Positions 1 through 6,213 of a DNA stretch of 6,620 bases are shown piece after piece (position 1 is the first letter of the stretch; every line of letters starts with the position of its first letter). The stretch is from NCBI GenBank assembly GCA_018067325.1, contig JAGPUU010000287.1, positions 1-6,620 on the forward strand. The letters run 5' to 3'. Source of the stretch: Amphritea sp. (lineage in GTDB: Bacteria; Pseudomonadota; Gammaproteobacteria; Pseudomonadales; Balneatricaceae). Under the pieces are notes generated by a model. It was given only the letters and a program-made list of their open reading frames with translations. It ran no database searches and was not told where the DNA came from. The translations under genes were made by a program, and so were the position numbers.

Positions 1-807
1 AGCTATCTGAATCTCAACGACCTTACCGTTGGCATCTTCTGCCGTCATAGAGTCACGGTTAATTTTTGTGTACAGGTCCAGCAGACGCTGCTGTAAACCT
101 TCATACTCTACGTCTAGTTCTTTACGGCGCTGTTCAATTTCAGCAAAAGGGGCGGCTTCGGTGACATCCTTGAGCTGCAGGCTGCGCTCTTTCAGACGCA
201 GGCGCTCCAATTCATAGTTGATCGAACCGATTTCATGCTTCTCAATTTGGAGAATATCTTCGCGAATATTCAGAGCCCGTTGAATACGAGCCTCCAGATT
301 ATCCCAAAGAGACAGATACTCGGCTGATTTATCATTTCCGTCGTGACGAGCGACCTCGGTGCCAGACTCTTTTATGGTGCGCAGATAGCCATACAGGTTA
401 CCCCACTCACGTCGTTCAGCGGTGAAAAGCATTTCTGGCTGGGATTGGTTGGAAAAGAAGTCTTCTAAAATCCAGGTAAAGTCAGAACCGTAAATGTCAC
501 GGTTACCGATCTTAAGTAGGTGGCGGGTAGAGAACTCATTGTCTTCGGGAATGTTAATGCCCGCTTCAACCAGCTGTTTAGTTAGTACTTCGCTGGTTTC
601 TACTACCTCACCGGCGATAATCCGTGATTCTCCATTCTGGGTGTATGTACCTTGAATAACATCGGCGGGCCAGAAGTGGCTCAGGCCACGAACCGCTATC
701 AGCCCTAACAGACCGATAACCATAATAATACAGATGGCTACCGCTCCGGCATTCATCCATACCCAGGGTGAACCTGTTTTAAACCATTCTCTTACTGAGA
801 TGTTCAT
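1..807 (-). CDS. pstA: Phosphate ABC transporter permease PstA, large form (N-terminal 269 residues; 3' end outside window)
   Basis: This is one of the two inner-membrane permeases of the PstSCAB high-affinity phosphate importer. The reading frame is open from the ATG at 807 to the window edge, giving 269 residues (starting MNISVREWFK) without reaching a stop. A single membrane segment lies at about residues 17-39. A long hydrophilic stretch follows (about 45-269) and is probably periplasmic. Residues about 165-250 are rich in Glu, Arg, Leu and Gln with a heptad-like pattern (ELERLRLKERSL, IEQRRKELDVEYEGLQQRLL), which suggests a coiled coil. E. coli PstA totals about 300 residues, so here nearly a whole protein's length precedes the permease core, as in the large PstA forms of Pseudomonas and Vibrio-type bacteria. 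The permease core with its EAA loop lies beyond base 1. A GAGGA Shine-Dalgarno sequence about 9 nt upstream supports the start. The gene follows pstC after 26 bp, so the two are probably cotranscribed. The name rests on position plus resemblance of the N-terminal region. Confidence 0.88.
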   Translation of the reverse strand, partial: MNISVREWFKTGSPWVWMNAGAVAICIIMVIGLLGLIAVRGLSHFWPADVIQGTYTQNGESRIIAGEVVETSEVLTKQLVEAGINIPEDNEFSTRHLLKIGNRDIYGSDFTWILEDFFSNQSQPEMLFTAERREWGNLYGYLRTIKESGTEVARHDGNDKSAEYLSLWDNLEARIQRALNIREDILQIEKHEIGSINYELERLRLKERSLQLKDVTEAAPFAEIEQRRKELDVEYEGLQQRLLDLYTKINRDSMTAEDANGKVVEIQIA

Positions 808-833
808 ATCGTATATTTCCTCAACAACTCAGG

Positions 834-3110
834 TTAAAGGGAGCCATATTTATTGCGCAGTCGCTGACGGATAACTTCCGCCAGGGTGTTTACCACAAAC
901 GTAAACATAAACAGCACAAAGGCAGCCAGGAACAGGATTCTATAGTGTGTACTACCCACTTCAGCCTCGGGCATCTCCACCGCGATATTCGCCGCCAGAG
1001 TACGCATTCCCTCGAAGATATTGACATCCATAATCGGCGTATTGCCGGTTGCCATCAGCACGATCATGGTTTCACCTACTGCACGGCCCATACCGATCAT
1101 CACGGCGGAGAAAATACCAGGGCTGGCGGTTGGCATAACCACCCGGGTTAGGGTCTGCCAGGGTGTTGCGCCCAGTGCTAGTGATCCGTAGCTCAGATGC
1201 TTAGGTACTGCAAAAATTGCATCCTCTGTAATAGAGAAGATGGTTGGGATGACGGCAAAACCCATCGCAATACCGATAACCATCGCGTTGCGCTGGTCAT
1301 AAGCGATCCCCAGATCGTTTGTCAGCCAGTGGCGCATATTGCCATCAAACAAAACCAGTTCAAGTGAAGGACTGATGGCGATACTGAACCAGGTGGCCAG
1401 AATGATTACTGGTATCAGCAGTAGAGCATCCCAGCCATCGGGTACCAGCCAGCGAATTTGCTTCGGCATCTGTGCCCAACAGAAGGCAAAACCTAGTACG
1501 GCGGCGGGAAGCATTAGCAAGGTGACAAAGATGCCGGGAAGATTTTCCTCCATGAAAGGTGCTAACCATAGGCCCGCCAGAAATCCAAGGATTACCGTAG
1601 GCAGTGCTTCCATGAGTTCGATGAATGGCTTCACCTTACGACGCAGTGACGGCACCATAAAGTAGGCGGTATAGATTGCACCGCAGATTGCCAGAGGTGT
1701 CGCTAGCAGCATCGCATAAAACGCGGCTTTAAGTGTACCGAATGCCAGCGGCATCAGGCTGTATTTAGGCTCAAAGTCGTTGTTCGCCGCTGAGGACTGC
1801 CAGATATACTTAGGCTTCTCATGGCCTTCATACCAAACTTTACCCCAAAGTGCGCTCCAGGATACTTCCGGGTGCTCGTTATCGATGTGTAGCAGGGTGA
1901 GTCTTCCCGCTTCTTCGATTAGGGCTGCGTTAGCTCGGGGTGCCATGGTTATCATCGAGGCGTTTGCTTGAGCCACTTTATGAGTCAGGACATTGTCGTT
2001 GGCTGTGGTGTTATAAATGCGTAGATCACCGGCGGCATCGATAGTCGCAAAACCCTTCCGGCGGTGTTCAATGGCAAGATCTTTCACCTGAGTTGTGCCG
2101 GTTTGAAACTCACGAACCTTGGTCATCAACCATTCGCCTTGCTCGTTTCTAACTAAGAACCATTGGGAGACGTCCCCTTTTTCATTACCAATAAGAATTG
2201 CGTTTCCACCGAGTAACAGGTCGAAGGTTGTGATTTTACTGGATGATGCATCGAGAACCTGAGAGATAACCGGTTCGTCGTGGTCCTGGAGGTTCACAAC
2301 GGCCATTTTGCCGTTTTCAGCGGCAACAAACAGCCATGTAAGGTCAGGCATCATCAGCATTTTTTTAATCTTGATGCCCAGATCAGGTAGTGCTGTGGTG
2401 GATTGTTCGAGCTCAACTTCACCGGTAAACAGGTTTTCGGTTTGAGAGATAAACACGGCTTGCATGTTTTCCTGTGTGCCGCCGATCAGCGCAAAGTTAC
2501 CCTCGTCACCACTGAAAGCCAGTTGATCTAGGGGTACTGGGGCGACATCGATAGGAGCTTCTCCCAGCGGATAGGTAATCGATGGCAAAATTACCCGTTT
2601 TCCACCGGGGTAAGTGGATTTATATTCATGCTTAAATGCGAGGGCCTGGCCGTTACTCAGACCCAGTGCGAAAGTGCGGCTGTTTTCTGATGCTAAAGCA
2701 AAGCTGGTGACGTTAGTGCCAGCTGGAAGGGGGGCTTGAACTGTTTTCATCAGATCACCTGTTAGGGTGCTGAAGAAGATAAGTTCGCCCAGATGAGAAA
2801 CCCGTAAACCTATCTCAGCTTGCTCTTCCATCGCCATGTAAAGGGTTTGTCCTGAACCGGGAACAGCATATGGCTCTACAATTTTCTCATTATGTTCCCA
2901 GGGCTGAACTTCAGCCGCACGAAACATCGGAACCACTTCATAAAGAAGGTAGAAAAAGATCAAAAGGATAGCGATGATCACGCTGACACCACCCAGACCG
3001 ATACCCACTGTCGCTGCTTTGTCTTTAAAGGCGCGGAATTTCCGGCCACGACGCGCTGCTGGTGAGTCAAAATCCAGATCAGGAATAACGGAGTTGTTCT
3101 CAATATTCAT
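834..3110 (-). CDS. pstC: Phosphate ABC transporter permease PstC, large form with periplasmic domain
   Basis: This is the second permease of the PstSCAB phosphate importer, 758 residues against about 320 in E. coli. A basic cytoplasmic N-terminus (RRGRKFRAFKDK) precedes TM1 at about 36-58. Residues about 60-450 form a soluble, presumably periplasmic domain with repeated short G-x-hydrophobic motifs (TGDLMKTV 117, NGQALAFK 153, NGKMAVVNL 266, KGDVSQWFL 311, AGDLRIYN 360, AGRLTLLHI 401) resembling beta-propeller blades. The permease core occupies about 455-758 with roughly seven membrane segments. The ABC-permease EAA loop is at about 643-665 (ALGATPWQTL, then TRVVMPTASPGI), followed by the PstC-like GRAVGET at 675-681. 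The ATG at 3110 is forced, because an in-frame TAG lies three codons upstream of it. No good Shine-Dalgarno sequence is visible before it, so translation may be modest. The gene has its own PhoB promoter and lies 189 bp after pstS, with a terminator between. The large form matches homologs in pseudomonads and marine gammaproteobacteria. Confidence 0.93.
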   Translation of the reverse strand: MNIENNSVIPDLDFDSPAARRGRKFRAFKDKAATVGIGLGGVSVIIAILLIFFYLLYEVVPMFRAAEVQPWEHNEKIVEPYAVPGSGQTLYMAMEEQAEIGLRVSHLGELIFFSTLTGDLMKTVQAPLPAGTNVTSFALASENSRTFALGLSNGQALAFKHEYKSTYPGGKRVILPSITYPLGEAPIDVAPVPLDQLAFSGDEGNFALIGGTQENMQAVFISQTENLFTGEVELEQSTTALPDLGIKIKKMLMMPDLTWLFVAAENGKMAVVNLQDHDEPVISQVLDASSSKITTFDLLLGGNAILIGNEKGDVSQWFLVRNEQGEWLMTKVREFQTGTTQVKDLAIEHRRKGFATIDAAGDLRIYNTTANDNVLTHKVAQANASMITMAPRANAALIEEAGRLTLLHIDNEHPEVSWSALWGKVWYEGHEKPKYIWQSSAANNDFEPKYSLMPLAFGTLKAAFYAMLLATPLAICGAIYTAYFMVPSLRRKVKPFIELMEALPTVILGFLAGLWLAPFMEENLPGIFVTLLMLPAAVLGFAFCWAQMPKQIRWLVPDGWDALLLIPVIILATWFSIAISPSLELVLFDGNMRHWLTNDLGIAYDQRNAMVIGIAMGFAVIPTIFSITEDAIFAVPKHLSYGSLALGATPWQTLTRVVMPTASPGIFSAVMIGMGRAVGETMIVLMATGNTPIMDVNIFEGMRTLAANIAVEMPEAEVGSTHYRILFLAAFVLFMFTFVVNTLAEVIRQRLRNKYGSL

Positions 3111-3144
3111 GACAAATTTCTACAATGATAAAAGTTATGGCGCA

Positions 3145-3178
3145 AAGATAAACTTTGTTGATGACAGAAATGTTACAG
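3145..3178 (-). promoter_or_regulatory. PhoB-dependent promoter of pstC (Pho box plus -10)
   Basis: Read on the minus strand, bases 3178-3161 give CTGTAAC-ATTT-CTGTCAT, two 7-bp Pho repeats separated by a 4-bp AT-rich spacer. Only one base of the first repeat departs from the CTGTCA(C/T) consensus. Exactly 10 bp later comes TATCTT (3150-3145), a 4/6 match to the -10 hexamer. This is the known geometry of PhoB-activated promoters, where the Pho box replaces the -35. The predicted transcription start is near 3138, giving a leader of about 28 nt to the pstC ATG. The box lies 24 bp beyond the terminator T-tract, so it would restart transcription for pstCA. Confidence 0.85.
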
Positions 3179-3202
3179 CTTAGTAATAAAACTTTTACAT
3201 AC

Positions 3203-3232
3203 AAAAAAAGGAGCCCATATGGGCTCCTTTTT
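3203..3232 (-). terminator. Intrinsic terminator between pstS and pstC (bidirectional)
   Basis: A perfect 7-bp stem GGAGCCC/GGGCTCC (3210-3216 with 3221-3227) encloses a 4-nt ATAT loop. It is flanked by A7 on the left (a T7 tract for minus-strand transcripts) and T5 on the right. Including the A/T flanks, the palindrome is perfect over 28 bp (3205-3232). It begins 67 nt after the pstS stop codon and so should end most pstS messages. The T5 on the other side could also stop antisense transcription entering pstS. Confidence 0.93.
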
Positions 3233-3299
3233 ATCAGATCAGGCGTTACTGTTCGAACGCTATAAGGCCAACCAGTAATTCCCTGACATTAGATCTATA

Positions 3300-4271
3300 T
3301 TACAGACCCAATGCTTTCATCTGCTTTTCTACCAGAGCCGCTGGAAGTGGGATGTAACCATCCTTTACTACAACTTCCTGGCCTACTTTAGACATTACCA
3401 TTTTCAGGAATTCACGCTCCAGAGGTGCCAGTTCCTGACCAGGCTTCTTGTTTATGTACACGTATAGTGCACGAGCCAGAGGGTAGGAACCATTCAGTGC
3501 ATTTTCTGGTGTTGCTTCTACGAACGGTGTGCCGGCTTTCTTAGTCAGTGCAAGTGCACGAACAGAAGAGGTTTTGTAACCGATACCCGAGTAACCGATA
3601 CCGTTCAGAGAAGTAGACACCGACTGTACAACAGACGCTGATCCTGGCTGCTCATTTACGTTGTTACGGAAATCACCTTTACACAGGGCTTTCTTCTTGA
3701 AGTAACCGTAAGTGCCGGAGACAGAGTTACGACCGAAAATTTGGAAATTCCGAGCCGCGATTGCACCAGTAGCACCAACGTCAGCCCAAGTGTTAACGTC
3801 TTTAGCCAGGCCACATTTGCGGGTAGAAGAGAAGATCGCGTCAACCTGAGGAATCGTCAGGCCTTCAATCGCGTTATCTTTGTTTACGAAGACTGCCAGC
3901 GCGTCGATTGCTACAGCAACTGGAGTTGGCTTGTAACCGAACTTCTTCTCGAATGCTCCCAGTTCCTTGTCCTTCATCTTACGAGACATAGGGCCCATGT
4001 TAGACGTTCCTTCGGTTAGCGCTGGTGGAGCAGTAGAAGAGCCCGCAGCCTGAATCTGAACGTTAACGTTAGGGTAGTTACGCTTGAACTCTTCAGCCCA
4101 GAGGGTCATCAGGTTAGCAAGCGTATCTGAACCGACGGAAGAAAGGTTGCCAGAGACACCAGACGCTTTCGTGTAAGTGGGTAGGTTAGCGTCCAGCAGA
4201 TCAGATGCAGATGCTGTCATGCACGTTGCTGTCAGGGCAACAGCTGCAAAAATTTTGTTCATTGGTTTCAT
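3300..4271 (-). CDS. pstS: Periplasmic phosphate-binding protein PstS
   Basis: PstS binds inorganic phosphate in the periplasm and hands it to PstCA. The protein has 323 residues, a usual length. It has a Sec signal peptide ([20 protein letters not shown]) with likely cleavage after ASA at residue 22. Cys17 is not in a proper lipobox, so a soluble protein is expected. Family ligand-site motifs are present: GSDT (47-50), [10 protein letters not shown] (76-85), MGPMSR (92-97), IDALAVFVN (122-130) and [12 protein letters not shown] (180-191). Mature Cys153 and Cys197 could form a disulfide. The frame also opens at a GTG at 4283, but the ATG at 4271 is preferred because GGAG sits 6 nt upstream of it and overlaps that GTG. 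An ATG at 4262 is a less likely third option. The gene is driven by a strong PhoB promoter about 66 bp upstream and closed by a terminator before pstC. Confidence 0.96.
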   Translation of the reverse strand: MKPMNKIFAAVALTATCMTASASDLLDANLPTYTKASGVSGNLSSVGSDTLANLMTLWAEEFKRNYPNVNVQIQAAGSSTAPPALTEGTSNMGPMSRKMKDKELGAFEKKFGYKPTPVAVAIDALAVFVNKDNAIEGLTIPQVDAIFSSTRKCGLAKDVNTWADVGATGAIAARNFQIFGRNSVSGTYGYFKKKALCKGDFRNNVNEQPGSASVVQSVSTSLNGIGYSGIGYKTSSVRALALTKKAGTPFVEATPENALNGSYPLARALYVYINKKPGQELAPLEREFLKMVMSKVGQEVVVKDGYIPLPAALVEKQMKALGL

Positions 4272-4277
4272 TACAAG

Positions 4278-4281
4278 CTCC
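4278..4281 (-). promoter_or_regulatory. Ribosome binding site that sets the pstS start
   Basis: GGAG on the minus strand lies 6 nt before the ATG at 4271. It overlaps the alternative GTG at 4283-4281, which itself has no purine-rich site at a suitable distance upstream. This favours the ATG and removes four residues (MELV) from the longest reading. Confidence 0.8.
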
Positions 4282-4336
4282 ACAAAGTATGGTTTGAATA
4301 CGCTTTTAAAACGTTCAGTGTTGATTCGATGATGGC

Positions 4337-4370
4337 AATATAAGGAGGTTGTGTGACAAGAATGTGACAG
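4337..4370 (-). promoter_or_regulatory. PhoB-dependent promoter of pstS (Pho box plus -10)
   Basis: On the minus strand, bases 4370-4353 read CTGTCAC-ATTC-TTGTCAC, a near-perfect Pho box of two 7-bp repeats with a 4-bp spacer. After exactly 10 bp comes TATATT (4342-4337), a 5/6 match to the -10 hexamer. Predicted transcription starts near 4330, giving a leader of about 59 nt. Both the box and the -10 are closer to consensus than those of pstC, so higher induced expression of pstS is expected. Confidence 0.93.
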
Positions 4371-4379
4371 GGAGAAATA

Positions 4380-4406
4380 TTTATTCTGTGCGTCAGGCAG
4401 AATAAA
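4380..4406. repeat. Perfect 9-bp inverted repeat upstream of the pstS Pho box
   Basis: The arms TTTATTCTG (4380-4388) and CAGAATAAA (4398-4406) are perfect inverted complements with a 9-nt spacer, so the arm centres are 18 bp apart. The repeat starts 9 bp beyond the Pho box in the pstS-thioesterase intergenic region. No T-tract follows directly in either direction: the nearest, T6 at 4412-4417, begins 6 nt after the stem, and the arms are AT-rich. A classical terminator is therefore unlikely. An operator for a dimeric regulator is possible but unproven. Confidence 0.5.
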
Positions 4407-4490
4407 CGATATTTTTTGCTAGACCTTAGTCGGGTAGTTGGTAGTAGAATATGGACTGTTAAGAAAATTTAATTCTGGAACTGACTTGAT

Positions 4491-4889
4491 ATGAACACCG
4501 ATGAAACACTCTTAAAGCCTGAAGGTGAACTGAGCTTGCGCTGTCCTGCTGCAGGGATTGCCGCCAATATGTTTGGTGATGTTTATGGTGGGTGGGTTGC
4601 ATCGCAGGCCGTTCTCGCTGCTGAAATCCGTGCTGCTGAAGCGGCAGAGGGACGGGTTGCCACCGTGTCTATAGGCGCGATGAGTTTTATGGCGCCGGTA
4701 TTGGAAGGGACTATTCTGAGTTTCTATACCGAGATTAAGGAGCGGGGCACTAGTTCGCTACGGATAAACGTAGAAGTATGGGGCTGCTGTCCCGATGGAC
4801 GTGACCTGCGTAAAGTCTCTGAAACGGAATGCGTACAGGTAGCTATTGATGGCCATGGACATATTCGGGCGCTGAATTTCGGGCAATAA
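4491..4889 (+). CDS. YciA-type acyl-CoA thioesterase (hotdog fold)
   Basis: This is a 132-residue cytoplasmic protein of the single-hotdog acyl-CoA thioesterase family, which hydrolyses acyl-CoA to free acid and CoA. The family signature N-x-x-G-D-x-x-G-G-W is intact at 26-35 (NMFGDVYGGW), and Asp30 aligns with the catalytic Asp of YciA. It is followed by VATVSIGAMSFMAPV (56-70), matching YciA's VRVEGMTFLRPV. Then come GTSSLRINVEVW (86-97), matching GTTSISINIEVW, and a closing strand ETECVQVAID. Where YciA has Arg-Pro after the Phe-Leu, this protein has Ala-Pro, so substrate preference may differ. YciA-like proteins usually work as oligomers. The start has only a weak site (GGAA, 10 nt upstream). 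The gene is divergent from pstS and convergent with the SpmAB gene, so it appears monocistronic. The exact substrate cannot be told from sequence. Confidence 0.88.
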   Translation: MNTDETLLKPEGELSLRCPAAGIAANMFGDVYGGWVASQAVLAAEIRAAEAAEGRVATVSIGAMSFMAPVLEGTILSFYTEIKERGTSSLRINVEVWGCCPDGRDLRKVSETECVQVAIDGHGHIRALNFGQ

Positions 4890-4912
4890 TGGTTCTGTTA
4901 ACCAAAGAACCA
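4890..4912. repeat. Inverted repeat at the convergent gene ends, possible weak terminator
   Basis: The arms TGGTTCT (4890-4896) and AGAACCA (4906-4912) are perfect complements around a 9-nt loop. They lie immediately after the thioesterase stop and overlap the last codons and stop of the convergent SpmAB gene. No U-tract follows on either side, so termination from this hairpin alone would be inefficient. It is nevertheless the only hairpin seen between these convergent genes. Confidence 0.4.
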
Positions 4913-6127
4913 GTAACCCACCACAATTGCACTGATAATGCCTGCCAGATCTGCCGTCAGTCCACAGGCCAGTGCATGCCGGGTATAACGAATCCCCACT
5001 GAACCGAAATAGACGGCTAGCACATAGAATGTAGTCTCTGTTGATCCCTGAATAATGGCCGCTAGACGGCCTGCAAAAGAGTCCACTCCATGGGTGCTGA
5101 TGGCATCCAGCATCATGGCGCGGGCGCCAGAGCCGCTCAAGGGTTTCATCAGAGCGGTGGGCAGGGCATCAACAAAGCGGGTATCCATTCCGAGCAGCGA
5201 TATTCCCTCCCGTAACAACCATATCATCCCATCCATAACGCCACTGGCTCGGAATACGCCGATCGCCACGAGCATGGCCAGCAAGTAAGGGATAATCATG
5301 ATAGCGACTGAAAACCCCTCCTTTGCACCCTCAACAAAGGTTTCATAGATATTCACCCCTTTCAGGTGCGCAATACTCAGAAAACAGATAATGGCGCTGA
5401 ATATCATCAGGTTGCCAATAAGAGATGATTGATGCTGCAACTGATCAATGGTCAGCGTGGCGAAGTACCCAATAAAGGCCAGTAGAAGCGCAAAAAAGCC
5501 ACCCAGATAAAGTAGGGTTACCCGCTCCCAGAGGCGAATCTTTTGCACCCAGGCCACCGCCAATAGCCCCGCCAGAGTAGAGCAGCAGGTAGCGATCAGG
5601 ATCGGAATGAAAACCGACGTTGGGTCAGTAGAGCCCTGCTGGGCCCGGTAAAGAAAGACGGTGATTGGAAACAGGGTTACGGATGAGGTGTTCAATACCA
5701 GAAACAGAATCTGAGCGTTGGTGGCGTGCTCTTTGTCTGGATTTAGCTGTTGCAGATCTTGCATCGCTTTTAGCCCCAGGGGGGTAGCGGCATTATCCAG
5801 GCCAAGCATATTGGCGGAGAGGTTCATGGTCATGGATCCGATTGCCGGATGGCCTTTGGGCACTTCTGGCATCAGTCGTGAGAATAGCGGGCTGAGGCCG
5901 TTGGCCATCTTTTGCACCAGCCCGGCAGCTTCAGCCAGTTTCATAATACCTAACCAGAATGCCAGAGTACCTATCAGTCCCAGCGCCAGTTCAACGGAAA
6001 CTCTCGACATATCGAAGGTTGACTGTACCATTCGCTGAAAGACGTCGGCATCACCACCAATAAGCCACTGATACAAACCGCCGGCGAAAGCCAGTAGGAA
6101 AAATCCAAGCCAGATTCTGTGTAACAT
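4898..6127 (-). CDS. SpmA-SpmB fused membrane protein (nucleoside-recognition / Gate domains)
   Basis: This is a 409-residue polytopic inner-membrane protein with about nine or ten hydrophobic segments. The N-terminal half (about 1-200) resembles spore maturation protein SpmA, with the block NMLGLDNAATPLGLKAM at 106-122. The C-terminal half (about 235-409) resembles SpmB, with FVEGAKEGF (264-272), PTALMKPLSGSGARAM (323-338) and QGSTETTFYVLAVYFGS (360-376). In Bacillus these are two adjacent genes needed for spore-core dehydration. In many gammaproteobacteria they form one protein whose role is not established, and a transporter function is only inferred from the Gate-domain family. The start at 6127 is supported by AGGAA 5 nt upstream. 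The gene follows uvrD by 86 bp on the same strand. A short hairpin with one bulge (6141-6158) sits just before the ribosome site, and I see no convincing promoter there. It may therefore be read from uvrD or from a weak local promoter. Confidence 0.87.
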   Translation of the reverse strand: MLHRIWLGFFLLAFAGGLYQWLIGGDADVFQRMVQSTFDMSRVSVELALGLIGTLAFWLGIMKLAEAAGLVQKMANGLSPLFSRLMPEVPKGHPAIGSMTMNLSANMLGLDNAATPLGLKAMQDLQQLNPDKEHATNAQILFLVLNTSSVTLFPITVFLYRAQQGSTDPTSVFIPILIATCCSTLAGLLAVAWVQKIRLWERVTLLYLGGFFALLLAFIGYFATLTIDQLQHQSSLIGNLMIFSAIICFLSIAHLKGVNIYETFVEGAKEGFSVAIMIIPYLLAMLVAIGVFRASGVMDGMIWLLREGISLLGMDTRFVDALPTALMKPLSGSGARAMMLDAISTHGVDSFAGRLAAIIQGSTETTFYVLAVYFGSVGIRYTRHALACGLTADLAGIISAIVVGYWFFG

Positions 6128-6213
6128 CCCGGTTCCTTTCAGTCTCTTTCAGAGAACTGTATCGGCGGTTATGCCCGTAAGTAAAATGAAATGCTGTAAC
6201 TAACCTTGATCAA

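Noticed and set aside
1339..1665. Plus-strand open frame of 108 codons inside pstC
   Set aside because: It lies wholly antisense to a conserved membrane segment region of pstC. The peptide shows no recognisable motif, and it is best explained as a codon-bias shadow.
3243..3260. GCGTT/AACGC inverted repeat between pstS and its terminator
   Set aside because: The 5-bp stem with an 8-nt loop is too weak to separate from chance.
3741..4019. Plus-strand open frame of 92 codons inside pstS
   Set aside because: It is antisense to the phosphate-binding motifs of pstS and has no family resemblance.
4272..4283. Longer pstS start at the GTG at 4283 (adds MELV)
   Set aside because: The GGAG ribosome site overlaps this GTG and is correctly spaced for the ATG at 4271. 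The shorter form also begins with a normal signal peptide.
4380..4406. Reading the inverted repeat as a third Pho box or as a terminator
   Set aside because: The arms do not match CTGTCA(C/T) at the 11-bp period. The nearest T-run (4412-4417) starts 6 nt after the stem, and the stem is AT-rich.
4445..4450. Possible -10 hexamer TAGAAT for the thioesterase gene
   Set aside because: It is a 5/6 match, but no acceptable -35 lies 16-18 bp upstream (TTGCTA is 23 bp away), so it was not listed as a promoter.
5718..6038. Plus-strand open frame of 106 codons inside the SpmAB gene
   Set aside because: It is antisense to the conserved SpmA half. It has no convincing ribosome site and its Ser/Pro/Arg-rich composition is typical of a shadow frame.
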